13,309 nucleotides of DNA from Lachnospiraceae bacterium (lineage in GTDB: Bacteria; Bacillota; Clostridia; Lachnospirales; Lachnospiraceae): the NCBI GenBank assembly GCA_017446125.1, contig JAFSRL010000041.1:1-13309 (forward strand). The letters are read 5' to 3'. Made by a program: the position numbers and the translations under genes. Each line of letters opens with the position of its first letter. The first letter of the stretch is position 1. The notes beneath the pieces were generated by a model, which saw only the letters and a program-made list of their open reading frames with translations, ran no database searches and was not told where the DNA came from. Of the stretch, positions 6,913-13,309 are shown one piece after another.

Positions 6913-6919
6913 CTTTGTC

Positions 6920-7729
6920 TTACACGTTCTTCTTCAGTAATTCCACATGTGCCTCTTCGACCGTTTTGTCGATGTCGTAAGAAGCGTCTTCGTTTCTGTT
7001 TAAGTACAGCAAATACTCGATGTTGCCTTTAGGTCCCGTCACCGGCGAAAAGGATAGCCCGCTCACAAAAAATGCGTTTTCCTTAGCGGCAAGGAGGACC
7101 TTTTCGATGACTTCCTTGTGCACCGCCTTGTCGCGCACGACGCCGTTTTTCCCGACCTTGTCGCGGCCTGCTTCAAACTGCGGCTTGACCAAAACCACCA
7201 TGCGCCCGTCTTCCTTCACGACCGTATTTGCCACCGGCAAAATCTTATCCAGTGAGATGAAGGACACGTCCGCGGTCGCGAAGTCAAAGTCCGTATCGAA
7301 GTCTTCCCTTGTCAGGTTTCTGAAGTTCGTCCGTTCCATCGAAACGACACGCTCATCCACACTCAAGGAATACGCAAGCTGTCCGTAGCCCACATCGACC
7401 GCATAGACCTTTTTTGCCCCCGCCTGCAGCATACAGTCGGTAAAGCCGCCCGTCGACGCGCCGATGTCAAGGCAGGTCGTGTCTTTTAAATCAATCTCAA
7501 ATACCCGCAGCGCCTTCTCAAGCTTCAAGCCGCCTCTGGAAACAAAGGGAAGGGTATCCGCTTTCACCTCAATCGTGCGCACCTTGTCCGGATCAAACGT
7601 GGTGCCCGCCTTGTCCTCCCGTTCCCCGTTGATGAAGACCTCGCCCGCCATCAGGGCGCGTTTTGCCTGCTCCCTGGACGGAAAGAAACCGCCCTCCACC
7701 AGCATGACATCCAGTCGTTTCTTTCCCAC
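6920..7729 (-). CDS. tlyA: TlyA family rRNA (cytidine-2'-O)-methyltransferase
   Basis: Predicted SAM-dependent ribose methyltransferase; the characterised mycobacterial TlyA methylates cytidines in 16S and 23S rRNA and its activity affects capreomycin susceptibility. The 269-aa protein has an N-terminal S4 RNA-binding domain (about residues 3-60: KKRLDVMLVEGGFFPSREQA), the linker SRGGLKLEKAL near 64-74, then an FtsJ/RrmJ-like Rossmann fold with DIGASTGGF at 88-96, ADVSFISLDKI near 153-163 and VKPQFE at 181-186. K69, D154, K182 and a later Glu are candidates for the catalytic tetrad. The family was once annotated as haemolysin, which is not supported as its main role. The start is GTG 7729 with AAGGAA about 5-6 nt upstream; that site overlaps the stop of dxs, 9 nt away, so coupling is likely. 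Confidence 0.95.
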   Translation of the reverse strand: MGKKRLDVMLVEGGFFPSREQAKRALMAGEVFINGEREDKAGTTFDPDKVRTIEVKADTLPFVSRGGLKLEKALRVFEIDLKDTTCLDIGASTGGFTDCMLQAGAKKVYAVDVGYGQLAYSLSVDERVVSMERTNFRNLTREDFDTDFDFATADVSFISLDKILPVANTVVKEDGRMVVLVKPQFEAGRDKVGKNGVVRDKAVHKEVIEKVLLAAKENAFFVSGLSFSPVTGPKGNIEYLLYLNRNEDASYDIDKTVEEAHVELLKKNV

Positions 7730-7738
7730 GGCGTTTCC

Positions 7739-9598
7739 TTACGCGTTCCCCAAAGCGGTTTTGATTTTGCGGACAACGCTTTCCGCATCAATCCCCGCTT
7801 CCTTGAACAGAATGTCCACCGCGCCGTGCGGAATGAAGCGGTCCGGAATCGCGACAGTCAACACCTGTGCCTTCACGCCGTTCTCGTCCGCAAAGGCTCT
7901 CACCTTCTCGCCGAAGCCGCCGCTTAGGACATTCTCCTCCATCGTGACGATGAGCCTGTGCTTTGCGCCCGCAAAGAGGATGGCTTCCTTGTCGATTGGT
8001 TTGCAGAACCGCGCGTTATAAAGGCTCACGTGATGGCCTTCCTTCTTTAAGGTGTCACGCACCGTTTCCGCAACCTTCACCATGTTGCCCAAAGCAAAGA
8101 GCGCAATCTCCTCTTCCTCGTAGATGACCTCCGCCTTACCTAACGCGATGGGTGCTCGGAATTCGCTCAACCCGTCGTATGCGGTGCCCCTGGGGTAGCG
8201 CACCGCGATGGGATGCGCGTAAGAGACCGCAAACTTCATCATGTCGGAAAGCTCCCATTTGTTCTTGGGTGCCATGACGCACATGTTGGGCATGCTGGAT
8301 AAATAGGATAAGTCAAACACTCCCTGGTGCGTCTCCCCGTCCGCCCCCACGATGCCGGCACGGTCGATTGCAAAGACCACCGGTAAATCCTGTAAGCAGA
8401 CATCCTCCATAACCTGGTCATAGCCGCGCTGCAAAAACGATGAGTACACCGCAAAAATCGGTTTGTAGCCGCCTAAGGCCACGCCTGCGGAAAAGGTGAC
8501 CGCATGCTCTTCCGCGATGCCGGCATCAAAGAAGCGTTCGGGGTACATGTTGCGGAAGCGTTTTAAACCGGTGCCGTCCGCCATCGCCGCAGTCACCGCG
8601 ACAATTTTTTCATCGCGTGCGCCCAGCTTGCACATCACGGTCGAGAAGATGTCGGTGTAGTCCGCCTGCGACTTGGATTTCCTGGGCAGTCCGGTCGCTA
8701 CCTCGAAGGGGCCGGTGCCGTGGAACCGTGCGGGATGGCGCTCCGCAGGTTCATAGCCCTTGCCTTTCTTCGTGATGACATGAATCATGACCGCCTTCGG
8801 CACGCGCCGCGCTTCCATAATCATGCGCTCTAACTTTTTCTCGTCGTGCCCGTCGACGGGACCCAGGTACGTGATGCCCAAGTTTTCAAAGACCATGCCC
8901 GGGACAAAGAGCTGCTTGAAGGAGTTCTTCGCCTTGCGGATGCCGCTCACCGCGCGGGGGGAATTGTTCTTCAACCTGCTGTAGACATCCGCTTTTAAGT
9001 TCAAATAGCCCTCCGCGGTTCGCACGTTGTCTAAGTACCGCGACATGCCGCCCACGTTTTCGTTGATGGACATGTTGTTGTCGTTTAAAACGATGATGTA
9101 ATTCGTCTCGAGCTTGCCCGCGTTGTTCAACGCCTCGTACGCAAGACCGCCGGTCATGGAGCCGTCGCCGATGACGGAAACCACGGTGTAGTCCTCGCCC
9201 GCAAGGTCGCGCGCACGCACGAGTCCCAGCCCCGCGGAAAGCGAATTCGAGCCGTGCCCCGTGTCAAAGATGTCGCAGTCAGACTCCAGCTTCTTCGGGA
9301 AGCCGGAGAGACCGCCGTACTGCCGCAGGGTGTCGAACTTATCCTTTCGTCCGGTTAGGATTTTGTGTGTGTATGCCTGATGCCCCACGTCCCAGATGAT
9401 TTTGTCCTTTGGCAGGTTGAGCACGCGGTGCAGCGCCAGCGTCAGCTCCACATCCCCAAGATTGGAAGCTAAGTGCCCGCCGTTTTTGCCCACCTTCTCC
9501 ACAAGGAATTCCCGGATTTCCTGCGCAAGCGCATTCATCGATTCCGCATCGATGCGCTTGACGTCCCCGGTTTCGTTGATCTTGTCAAGAATTGCCAT
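7739..9598 (-). CDS. dxs: 1-deoxy-D-xylulose-5-phosphate synthase
   Basis: Thiamine-diphosphate enzyme that condenses pyruvate and glyceraldehyde 3-phosphate to DXP, the first step of the MEP isoprenoid pathway and a source of thiamine and pyridoxal precursors. The 619-aa protein has SNLGDVELTLALH near 45-57, GHQAYTHKILTGR at 72-84, the ThDP/Mg motif GDGSMTGG at 144-151 continuing to NDNNMSIN at 172-179, the catalytic Glu E363 in AGIAEEHAVTF, and DRAGIVGADGETHQG near 412-426, all expected of DXS. Length is normal. ATG 9598 has AAGGGG about 8 nt upstream. It follows ispA after a 49-nt gap, the largest inside the main run, but I see no convincing promoter or terminator there. Pairing with ispA links precursor supply to prenyl chain formation. 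Confidence 0.97.
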   Translation of the reverse strand: MAILDKINETGDVKRIDAESMNALAQEIREFLVEKVGKNGGHLASNLGDVELTLALHRVLNLPKDKIIWDVGHQAYTHKILTGRKDKFDTLRQYGGLSGFPKKLESDCDIFDTGHGSNSLSAGLGLVRARDLAGEDYTVVSVIGDGSMTGGLAYEALNNAGKLETNYIIVLNDNNMSINENVGGMSRYLDNVRTAEGYLNLKADVYSRLKNNSPRAVSGIRKAKNSFKQLFVPGMVFENLGITYLGPVDGHDEKKLERMIMEARRVPKAVMIHVITKKGKGYEPAERHPARFHGTGPFEVATGLPRKSKSQADYTDIFSTVMCKLGARDEKIVAVTAAMADGTGLKRFRNMYPERFFDAGIAEEHAVTFSAGVALGGYKPIFAVYSSFLQRGYDQVMEDVCLQDLPVVFAIDRAGIVGADGETHQGVFDLSYLSSMPNMCVMAPKNKWELSDMMKFAVSYAHPIAVRYPRGTAYDGLSEFRAPIALGKAEVIYEEEEIALFALGNMVKVAETVRDTLKKEGHHVSLYNARFCKPIDKEAILFAGAKHRLIVTMEENVLSGGFGEKVRAFADENGVKAQVLTVAIPDRFIPHGAVDILFKEAGIDAESVVRKIKTALGNA

Positions 9599-9647
9599 GT
9601 AATAACCCCTTCTCTTCTATATAAAAACCACTTAATAAATCTCTTGC

Positions 9648-10649
9648 TTAATAATTCCGTTCGGTCATCCAAAGGATCAAATCCTTTAGGAATGCTGCGG
9701 CATCCTTCGCGCGTTCACTTTGTTGCGCGTTCAACGCAACCGCTTTTTCCAACTGCGAAAGTGCCTCGTTGCTTAAGCGCTCAACTTCCGTTTTCGCGCT
9801 CTCAATACCGTGCAGGGAAACATACGTCGTCTTGCAGTTTTTCTCATCCTGCCCCGTCTTCTTGCCAAGCGTCGCTTCATCGCCCGTCGCGTCTAAAATG
9901 TCATCCCGAATCTGGAAGGCAAGTCCCGTCAAATTTCCCGCCTGCTCCATACAAGAAACCGCTTCGTCAGGGGCGCCGCCCAGAATCGCACCACACATCA
10001 GGGAAGCCTCCAACAATGCACTCGTCTTATGGGTGTGAATGTAAAGCAGCTCTTCCTCTGTGCCCTTTCCGGAAAGGCGCTCGTTGTCCGGCGCAATCTT
10101 CATTTCCTTCTCGCACCGCTCTCCAATCAAATCCGCACACTGTCCCCCGACCATGCCATGAATCCCGGCCTTCGCCGAAAGTACCGTGAGCGCACGCGCA
10201 ATGCGTTTGTAGATTTCCACGTGCGTCTCGTCCGGGCCTTGGATGTGCATCGCCGCATCGAACGATAACAGCGCGGTTTCGTACGCGTAGTTCAACAGCG
10301 CGTCGCCTGCGAGAATTCCCATGCCCTCGCCGTACACCACATGCGTGGTCGCCCTGCCGCGGCGTAAGTCATCATCGTCCATCGCCGGAAGGTCGTCATG
10401 CACAAGCGAATAGGTGTGAATCATTTCCATCGCCGCCATAAACGGATGGAGGAGTTTTTCTTCCGCACCGCCGGACAAGAAGAAGGCTTCCTGCATCAGC
10501 ACCGGACGGATCCGTTTTCCGCCGCCCGAAAGCGCGTAGCGCATCGCTTCCTTCACGGTCGCGGCATAGCCCGTATCCTCAGGCAAAAAGGAAAGGATGA
10601 TTTCCTCCGCGCCTTTTACGCGAAGGGAAAGTGTTGTTTCAAAACTCAT
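9648..10649 (-). CDS. ispA: Polyprenyl synthetase, farnesyl diphosphate synthase type
   Basis: Head-to-tail prenyl transferase that joins isopentenyl and allylic diphosphates. From ATG 10649 the protein has 333 aa: GGGKRIRP at 42-49, first Asp-rich motif DDLPAMD at 85-91, GDALL near 115-119, HKTSAL near 207-212 and second Asp-rich motif DDILD at 249-253. The first motif has the DDxxxxD form of bacterial FPP synthases, with Tyr80 five residues before it, which points to a C15 rather than a longer product. The region between GGQ (168-170) and IHTHKT is about 14 residues longer than in E. coli IspA and is charged, which accounts for part of the extra length. The open frame extends upstream into xseB; ATG 10649 is preferred because the homologous part begins there and the 11-nt overlap with xseB suggests coupling. 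Confidence 0.94.
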   Translation of the reverse strand: MSFETTLSLRVKGAEEIILSFLPEDTGYAATVKEAMRYALSGGGKRIRPVLMQEAFFLSGGAEEKLLHPFMAAMEMIHTYSLVHDDLPAMDDDDLRRGRATTHVVYGEGMGILAGDALLNYAYETALLSFDAAMHIQGPDETHVEIYKRIARALTVLSAKAGIHGMVGGQCADLIGERCEKEMKIAPDNERLSGKGTEEELLYIHTHKTSALLEASLMCGAILGGAPDEAVSCMEQAGNLTGLAFQIRDDILDATGDEATLGKKTGQDEKNCKTTYVSLHGIESAKTEVERLSNEALSQLEKAVALNAQQSERAKDAAAFLKDLILWMTERNY

Positions 10650-10878
10650 CTTCTTCCGCGTCCTCGAATTCGACCAGACCGCTTTCCTCGTTGAGTTGAA
10701 GCACCTTCTTCTCCACGCGGTCAATCTGTTCGTTGCACTGCTTTAACAGCGTCATTCCGTCCTGATAAAGCTTGAAGGAATCCTCTAACGATGTGTCCGG
10801 ATCCTCAAGCTGTTCAATCATGTTTTCAATCTTTTCAAAGCGCTCTTCCAGGGTCGCTTCTTTTTTTGCTGCCGCCAT
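10639..10878 (-). CDS. xseB: Exodeoxyribonuclease VII small subunit
   Basis: Small subunit of exonuclease VII, which degrades single-stranded DNA from both ends; several XseB chains bind one XseA. The 79-aa protein has the family core ATLEERFEKIENMIEQLED...SLEDSFKLYQDGMTLLKQC, a helical hairpin, followed by an acidic C-terminal tail (EFEDAEEDEF). Length is normal. ATG 10878 follows the xseA stop with no gap (TAG then ATG), so stop and restart translation is likely, fitting the need for matched subunits. A GGAG lies further upstream. Its 3' end overlaps the ispA start by 11 nt. Confidence 0.95.
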   Translation of the reverse strand: MAAAKKEATLEERFEKIENMIEQLEDPDTSLEDSFKLYQDGMTLLKQCNEQIDRVEKKVLQLNEESGLVEFEDAEEDEF

Positions 10879-12093
10879 CTACCTTGTTTCTCCGTTTCGT
10901 AAATCTGTGCCTGTCACCTGTGCCTTTGCAGCCCCGTCGGTAAAGTGAATCGTAAGCGCCATTCTTTCTTCCAGCATCGAAGCCGTTTTGATGTGACGTC
11001 CCGCATCGTCCTGTACATACGCGTATCCGGCAGCCAGTCGCTTTGCCGGAGAGACGCCGTCGAGGGCTGCCGCAAGGTATTTCAACGTTTCCTTTCTTCT
11101 TGCGATGCCCCGCTGCATGCGTTCAAACAGCTTGTCCGTCAAATGGTCCAGGGTTAAACGCATCTCCTTGATTCTTGCGTCCGGACGCAAAAGCTGCAGT
11201 TGCCTTAGGTACTGCGCGCGCTTACTTCTTGCGCTTTCTATTTTTCCCTGCATCGCGTCGATGAGCGCCTGTGTCATGTCGACAAACCGTTCCTCAATCC
11301 GCTCCGCCTCCGGAACCGCGATTTCCGCCGCGTTCGACGGGGTTGCCGCGCGTACGTCCGCGACAAAGTCCGCGATGGTGGTGTCGGTTTCGTGCCCCAC
11401 GCCGGACACAACCGGAACCGGGGAATCAAAGATTGCCCGGGCAACAATCTCTGTGTTGAACGCCATCAAGTCCTCGATGGAGCCGCCGCCGCGTCCCGCG
11501 ATGATCACATCCACCGGCAGTGCGGCAAGGGCGGCAATGCCCTTTGCGATGCTCTTTTCCGCGCCCTCTCCCTGCACCTGTGCGGGGTATAAAATGACCT
11601 GCACGTAAGGGTTGCGCCCTCTTGTCACCTTGATGATGTCACGGACCGCAGCACCCGTTGCCGCGGTGACAACCCCTAAGGTCTTCACCGTTTTGGGCAG
11701 CGGTTTTTTATACATCTCATCAAACATGCCCTGTGCGAAAAGCTTCTTTTTTAATTCCTCCACCTGCTCGTACAAAGCGCCCGCGCCCTGCAGCTCGATG
11801 CGTTTGACGTAGAGCTGGTAGGAACCGCTTTTTTCGTAAACGGAAACCGAACCGTGCGCGTGCACGCCGCTTCCATCCTTTAGCCGGATCTTTAAACGCG
11901 CGGCATCGCTTCGCCACATCACGCACGAGAGCGCGCCGTACGCATCCTTTAACGTAAAATACACATGCCCGGAGGAATGATATTTTAAGTTGCTGATTTC
12001 GCCCGCGACCGTAATGGAAGAAAGACGTGCATCGTCCTCCACGAGACCACGGATATATGCATTGACCTGACCGACGGTATAAACGTTACGCAA
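10879..12093 (-). CDS. xseA: Exodeoxyribonuclease VII large subunit
   Basis: Catalytic subunit of exonuclease VII. The 404-aa protein starts MRNVYTVGQVNAYIRGL, the usual N-terminus of the family. It has an OB-fold (about 20-100, with GEISNLKYHSSGHVYFTLKD at 31-50), then the nuclease domain with GVVTAATGAAVRDI near 140-153, GRGGGSIEDLMAFN at 200-213 and SGVGHETDTTIADFVAD at 230-246, which carry the conserved acidic residues. A helical region follows and the C-terminus has RLAAGYAYV. The start codon is TTG at 12091-12093, inside the last codons of nusB (8-nt overlap). No strong Shine-Dalgarno is visible, so it probably depends on nusB translation. xseB follows at once. Confidence 0.96.
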   Translation of the reverse strand: MRNVYTVGQVNAYIRGLVEDDARLSSITVAGEISNLKYHSSGHVYFTLKDAYGALSCVMWRSDAARLKIRLKDGSGVHAHGSVSVYEKSGSYQLYVKRIELQGAGALYEQVEELKKKLFAQGMFDEMYKKPLPKTVKTLGVVTAATGAAVRDIIKVTRGRNPYVQVILYPAQVQGEGAEKSIAKGIAALAALPVDVIIAGRGGGSIEDLMAFNTEIVARAIFDSPVPVVSGVGHETDTTIADFVADVRAATPSNAAEIAVPEAERIEERFVDMTQALIDAMQGKIESARSKRAQYLRQLQLLRPDARIKEMRLTLDHLTDKLFERMQRGIARRKETLKYLAAALDGVSPAKRLAAGYAYVQDDAGRHIKTASMLEERMALTIHFTDGAAKAQVTGTDLRNGETR

Positions 12094-12547
12094 ATTTCGC
12101 CAAGACCCCGTTCACAAAGGACGCGGAAGAATCCTGTCCGAATTTCTTTGCAAGCTCCACCGCCTCGTTGATCGCCACCGCATCCGGCACCGTTTCATCG
12201 AACCGTATCTCATAGACCGCGAGTCTTAAAATCGCAAGCTCCACCTTCCCGATCCGCTTGATGTCCCAGCCGGATGTCTTTTGCGTGAGCATCTCATCGA
12301 TTTCCTCTAAATGCTCACAGACATCCTGGAAACGCTCCGTCACCTTCTTCGTATCTTTTTCCGTTAAGTCGAACAAAGCCGCCTCGTCCTCATCCGTCAC
12401 GGCGGAAAAGCCGTCGATGTCCTCCGCATGCGCGTCCTGTTGCGGAACCAAGTAAATCGACGTCTGCTCCTCCATCTCCTCTTCGGTATGAAAGGGCATC
12501 CGGAATAACAGTAGGAAAACCTGCTCTCTGAGTTTCGATCGTCTCAT
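12086..12547 (-). CDS. nusB: Transcription antitermination factor NusB
   Basis: RNA-binding antitermination factor that acts with NusE/S10 at boxA sites, mainly in rRNA operons. The 153-aa protein has the N-terminal basic helix RRSKLREQVFLLLFRM and the C-terminal conserved blocks RIGKVELAILRLAVYEIRF, PDAVAINEAVELAKKFG and SSASFVNGVLAKFA. It is longer than the 130-140 residues common in the family because of an acidic stretch at about 36-66 (DAHAEDIDGFSAVTDEDEAALFD lies within it). ATG 12547 fits the family's N-terminus although the ribosome binding site is weak (AGGCG); it follows the upstream stop by 6 nt, so re-initiation is likely. Its 3' end overlaps xseA by 8 nt. Confidence 0.95.
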   Translation of the reverse strand: MRRSKLREQVFLLLFRMPFHTEEEMEEQTSIYLVPQQDAHAEDIDGFSAVTDEDEAALFDLTEKDTKKVTERFQDVCEHLEEIDEMLTQKTSGWDIKRIGKVELAILRLAVYEIRFDETVPDAVAINEAVELAKKFGQDSSASFVNGVLAKFA

Positions 12548-12553
12548 GCGTCT

Positions 12554-12898
12554 TTACGCCTGCGGCATCGTGATGCCGGCAATCCGGACTTCAACATCAC
12601 GCACGGTTAAGCCTGTCATGTTCTCGACCACTTCCTTCACCTTCTTCTGCACCTGCTCGCAGGTCGCGGGAATGTTGTAGCCGTACGCCATGGATAAGGA
12701 CAAGGACAGCTCCGCCTCATGCTCCGTGATGAGCGCCTTCGCACCCTTTCCGCCGGCGTTCTTCATCGCGCGGTTTAAGAATTCCTTCGCGTCGCGTCCC
12801 GCAATCGCGCTGACACCGTCGACCTCCGTTGCCGCAATCGCCGCAATCTGGGCGACCACCTCATCCGCAATTTTAATCGTACCGATTTCTGTTTCCAT
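12554..12898 (-). CDS. Asp23/Gls24 family envelope stress response protein
   Basis: A 114-aa member of the Asp23/Gls24 (DUF322) family, small proteins usually placed at the cell envelope through partner proteins in Firmicutes; exact role here unknown. Family features seen are the start GTIKIADEVVAQIAAIAATEVDGV near 5-28, the central predicted strand LSLSLSMAYG near 66-75, and the end NMTGLTVRDVEVRIAGITMP. No signal peptide or membrane helix is present. ATG 12898 is chosen because GGAGGA lies 6-7 nt upstream; the frame stays open further upstream, but that part crosses the promoter region. It is the first gene of the main run and sits directly before nusB, a common arrangement in Clostridia. 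Confidence 0.93.
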   Translation of the reverse strand: METEIGTIKIADEVVAQIAAIAATEVDGVSAIAGRDAKEFLNRAMKNAGGKGAKALITEHEAELSLSLSMAYGYNIPATCEQVQKKVKEVVENMTGLTVRDVEVRIAGITMPQA

Positions 12899-12964
12899 TG
12901 CTTTCCTCCGTACAAAAAAGTGTGTGTGAATGAAACCACAGTGTTTTTGTGAATAAGTGGTTAA

Positions 12965-12993
12965 ATTATACAAAAAAATATGCATTTTGCATA
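12965..12993 (-). promoter_or_regulatory. Candidate sigma-A-type promoter for the Asp23-nusB-recN operon
   Basis: On the minus strand a perfect -10 hexamer TATAAT (12970-12965) lies 17 bp from TATGCA (12993-12988), a weak match to TTGACA. The -10 is preceded by a T-run. The start of transcription would fall near 12958, giving a leader of about 60 nt before ATG 12898. This is the best promoter-like site in the window and lies in the largest minus-strand spacer. The -35 half is part of a palindrome, so a bound regulator could compete with RNA polymerase. Confidence 0.55.
12973..12993 (-). terminator. Possible weak intrinsic terminator after prfC, overlapping the promoter
   Basis: Downstream of the prfC stop, TATGCA-AAA-TGCATA (12993-12979) forms a 6-bp stem with a 3-nt loop and is followed directly by seven T residues. 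The layout is that of an intrinsic terminator, but the stem is short and has only two G-C pairs, so termination would be weak. The same palindrome covers the -35 of the candidate promoter and may instead be an operator. Confidence 0.35.
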
Positions 12994-13014
12994 GGGGTAA
13001 ACCCGGAAATTTTT

Positions 13015-13309
13015 CTAATTTTTACGGAATTCCGATAATATTAGACCGTTATTTCGTTCAATCGTCATTCCGACGCTCCATTCATTGACAAACAACAGGA
13101 GCGGTCTGTCATGCATATCCTTGATTTTCTTCATATCGCTGGTGCCGGTGAGCTTCTCCATGTCGATTCCAACGTTCTCCACCCAGCGGATGTGCTCGTA
13201 CGGCAAGGGATCCAGGCGGATCTCCACGTTGTATTCACTCTGTAAGCGGAACTTCAAGACATCGAACTGCAACACGCCCACAACGCCCACGATGATTTCT
13301 TCCATGCCG
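13015..13309 (-). CDS. prfC: Peptide chain release factor 3, C-terminal part (5' end outside window)
   Basis: RF3 is a translational GTPase that recycles RF1 and RF2 after peptide release. Only the last 98 or so codons are in the window. The segment GMEEIIVGVVGVLQFDVLKFRL and the end LLLFVNEWSVGMTIERN match the C-terminal domain of RF3; the GTPase domain would lie beyond position 13309. The Met at 13305 is an internal residue, not a start: the frame stays open to the window edge and the domain is incomplete. The stop TAG lies at 13017-13015. A separate promoter-like site follows it, so it is probably not part of the main operon, though read-through is possible. Confidence 0.9.
   Translation of the reverse strand, partial: GMEEIIVGVVGVLQFDVLKFRLQSEYNVEIRLDPLPYEHIRWVENVGIDMEKLTGTSDMKKIKDMHDRPLLLFVNEWSVGMTIERNNGLILSEFRKN

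Noticed and set aside
9599..9647. Promoter or terminator between ispA and dxs
   Set aside because: The 49-nt spacer is AT-rich and has a TATATA, but no matching -35 at a normal distance and no GC-rich stem.
9473..10189. Plus-strand open frame of 238 codons crossing the dxs-ispA junction
   Set aside because: It spans two confident genes on the other strand, and its protein is rich in Pro, Ser and Arg with no family resemblance.
12934..12962. Inverted repeat AACCAC/GTGGTT in the leader before the Asp23 gene, considered as a riboswitch or attenuator
   Set aside because: The stem is 6 bp with a 17-nt loop, no T-run follows, and no known riboswitch layout is visible. The predicted transcript begins within it.
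12899..12985. N-terminal extension of the Asp23 family protein to an upstream ATG
   Set aside because: The extension would cross the leader and the -10 region, and a strong ribosome binding site stands before ATG 12898, where family homology begins.

Overview
The window comes from a low-to-mid GC Gram-positive bacterium of the class Clostridia, most likely Lachnospiraceae or a close relative. This is inferred from gene order and protein flavour: prfC, an Asp23/Gls24 protein, nusB-xseA-xseB-ispA-dxs-tlyA-argR-recN, a DUF1836 protein, a PcrA helicase with its C-terminal tail domain, and an RlmD-type methyltransferase. GC looks mid-50s percent by eye; I did not compute it. Every supported gene lies on the minus strand, so transcription runs from high to low coordinates. 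No tRNA, rRNA, CRISPR array or transposase gene was seen.

Layout in the direction of transcription: (1) 13309-13015, the C-terminal end of peptide chain release factor 3, cut by the window edge. (2) 13014-12899, a 116-bp spacer with the only strong promoter-like signal in the window (-10 TATAAT) and a small palindrome followed by a T-run. (3) 12898-4037, a tightly packed run: Asp23 family, nusB, xseA, xseB, ispA, dxs, tlyA, argR, recN and DUF1836, with overlaps of 8-11 nt or gaps of 0-50 nt. (4) 4036-1742, pcrA, whose ribosome binding site lies inside the end of the DUF1836 gene. (5) 1672-1397, a small single-pass membrane protein with a Phe/Asp/Glu-rich tail. (6) 1416-88, rlmD, which starts inside that acidic tail. 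(7) 1-92, palindromic repeat DNA running off the window edge.

The main run mixes functions that often sit together in Clostridia: transcription antitermination (NusB), exonuclease VII (XseA/XseB), isoprenoid precursor and prenyl chain synthesis (Dxs, IspA), rRNA 2'-O-methylation (TlyA), arginine regulation (ArgR) and recombination repair (RecN). Two members expected from the usual arrangement are absent here: NAD kinase between tlyA and argR, and the spoIVB-spo0A pair after recN.

The most unusual object is a REP/BIME-like palindromic element. One copy of about 106 bp sits inside the rlmD reading frame, adds about 35 codons in frame, and lies in a loop just before the DPPRD motif. A second, rearranged copy directly abuts the 3' end of the same gene and supplies its TGA stop codon. 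Each half-unit is itself bounded by TGAGTCA/TGACTCA, giving a nested palindrome. This resembles repeats mobilised by REP-associated tyrosine transposases and, as a coding insertion, the Rickettsia palindromic elements. The rest of the window is conserved housekeeping sequence.
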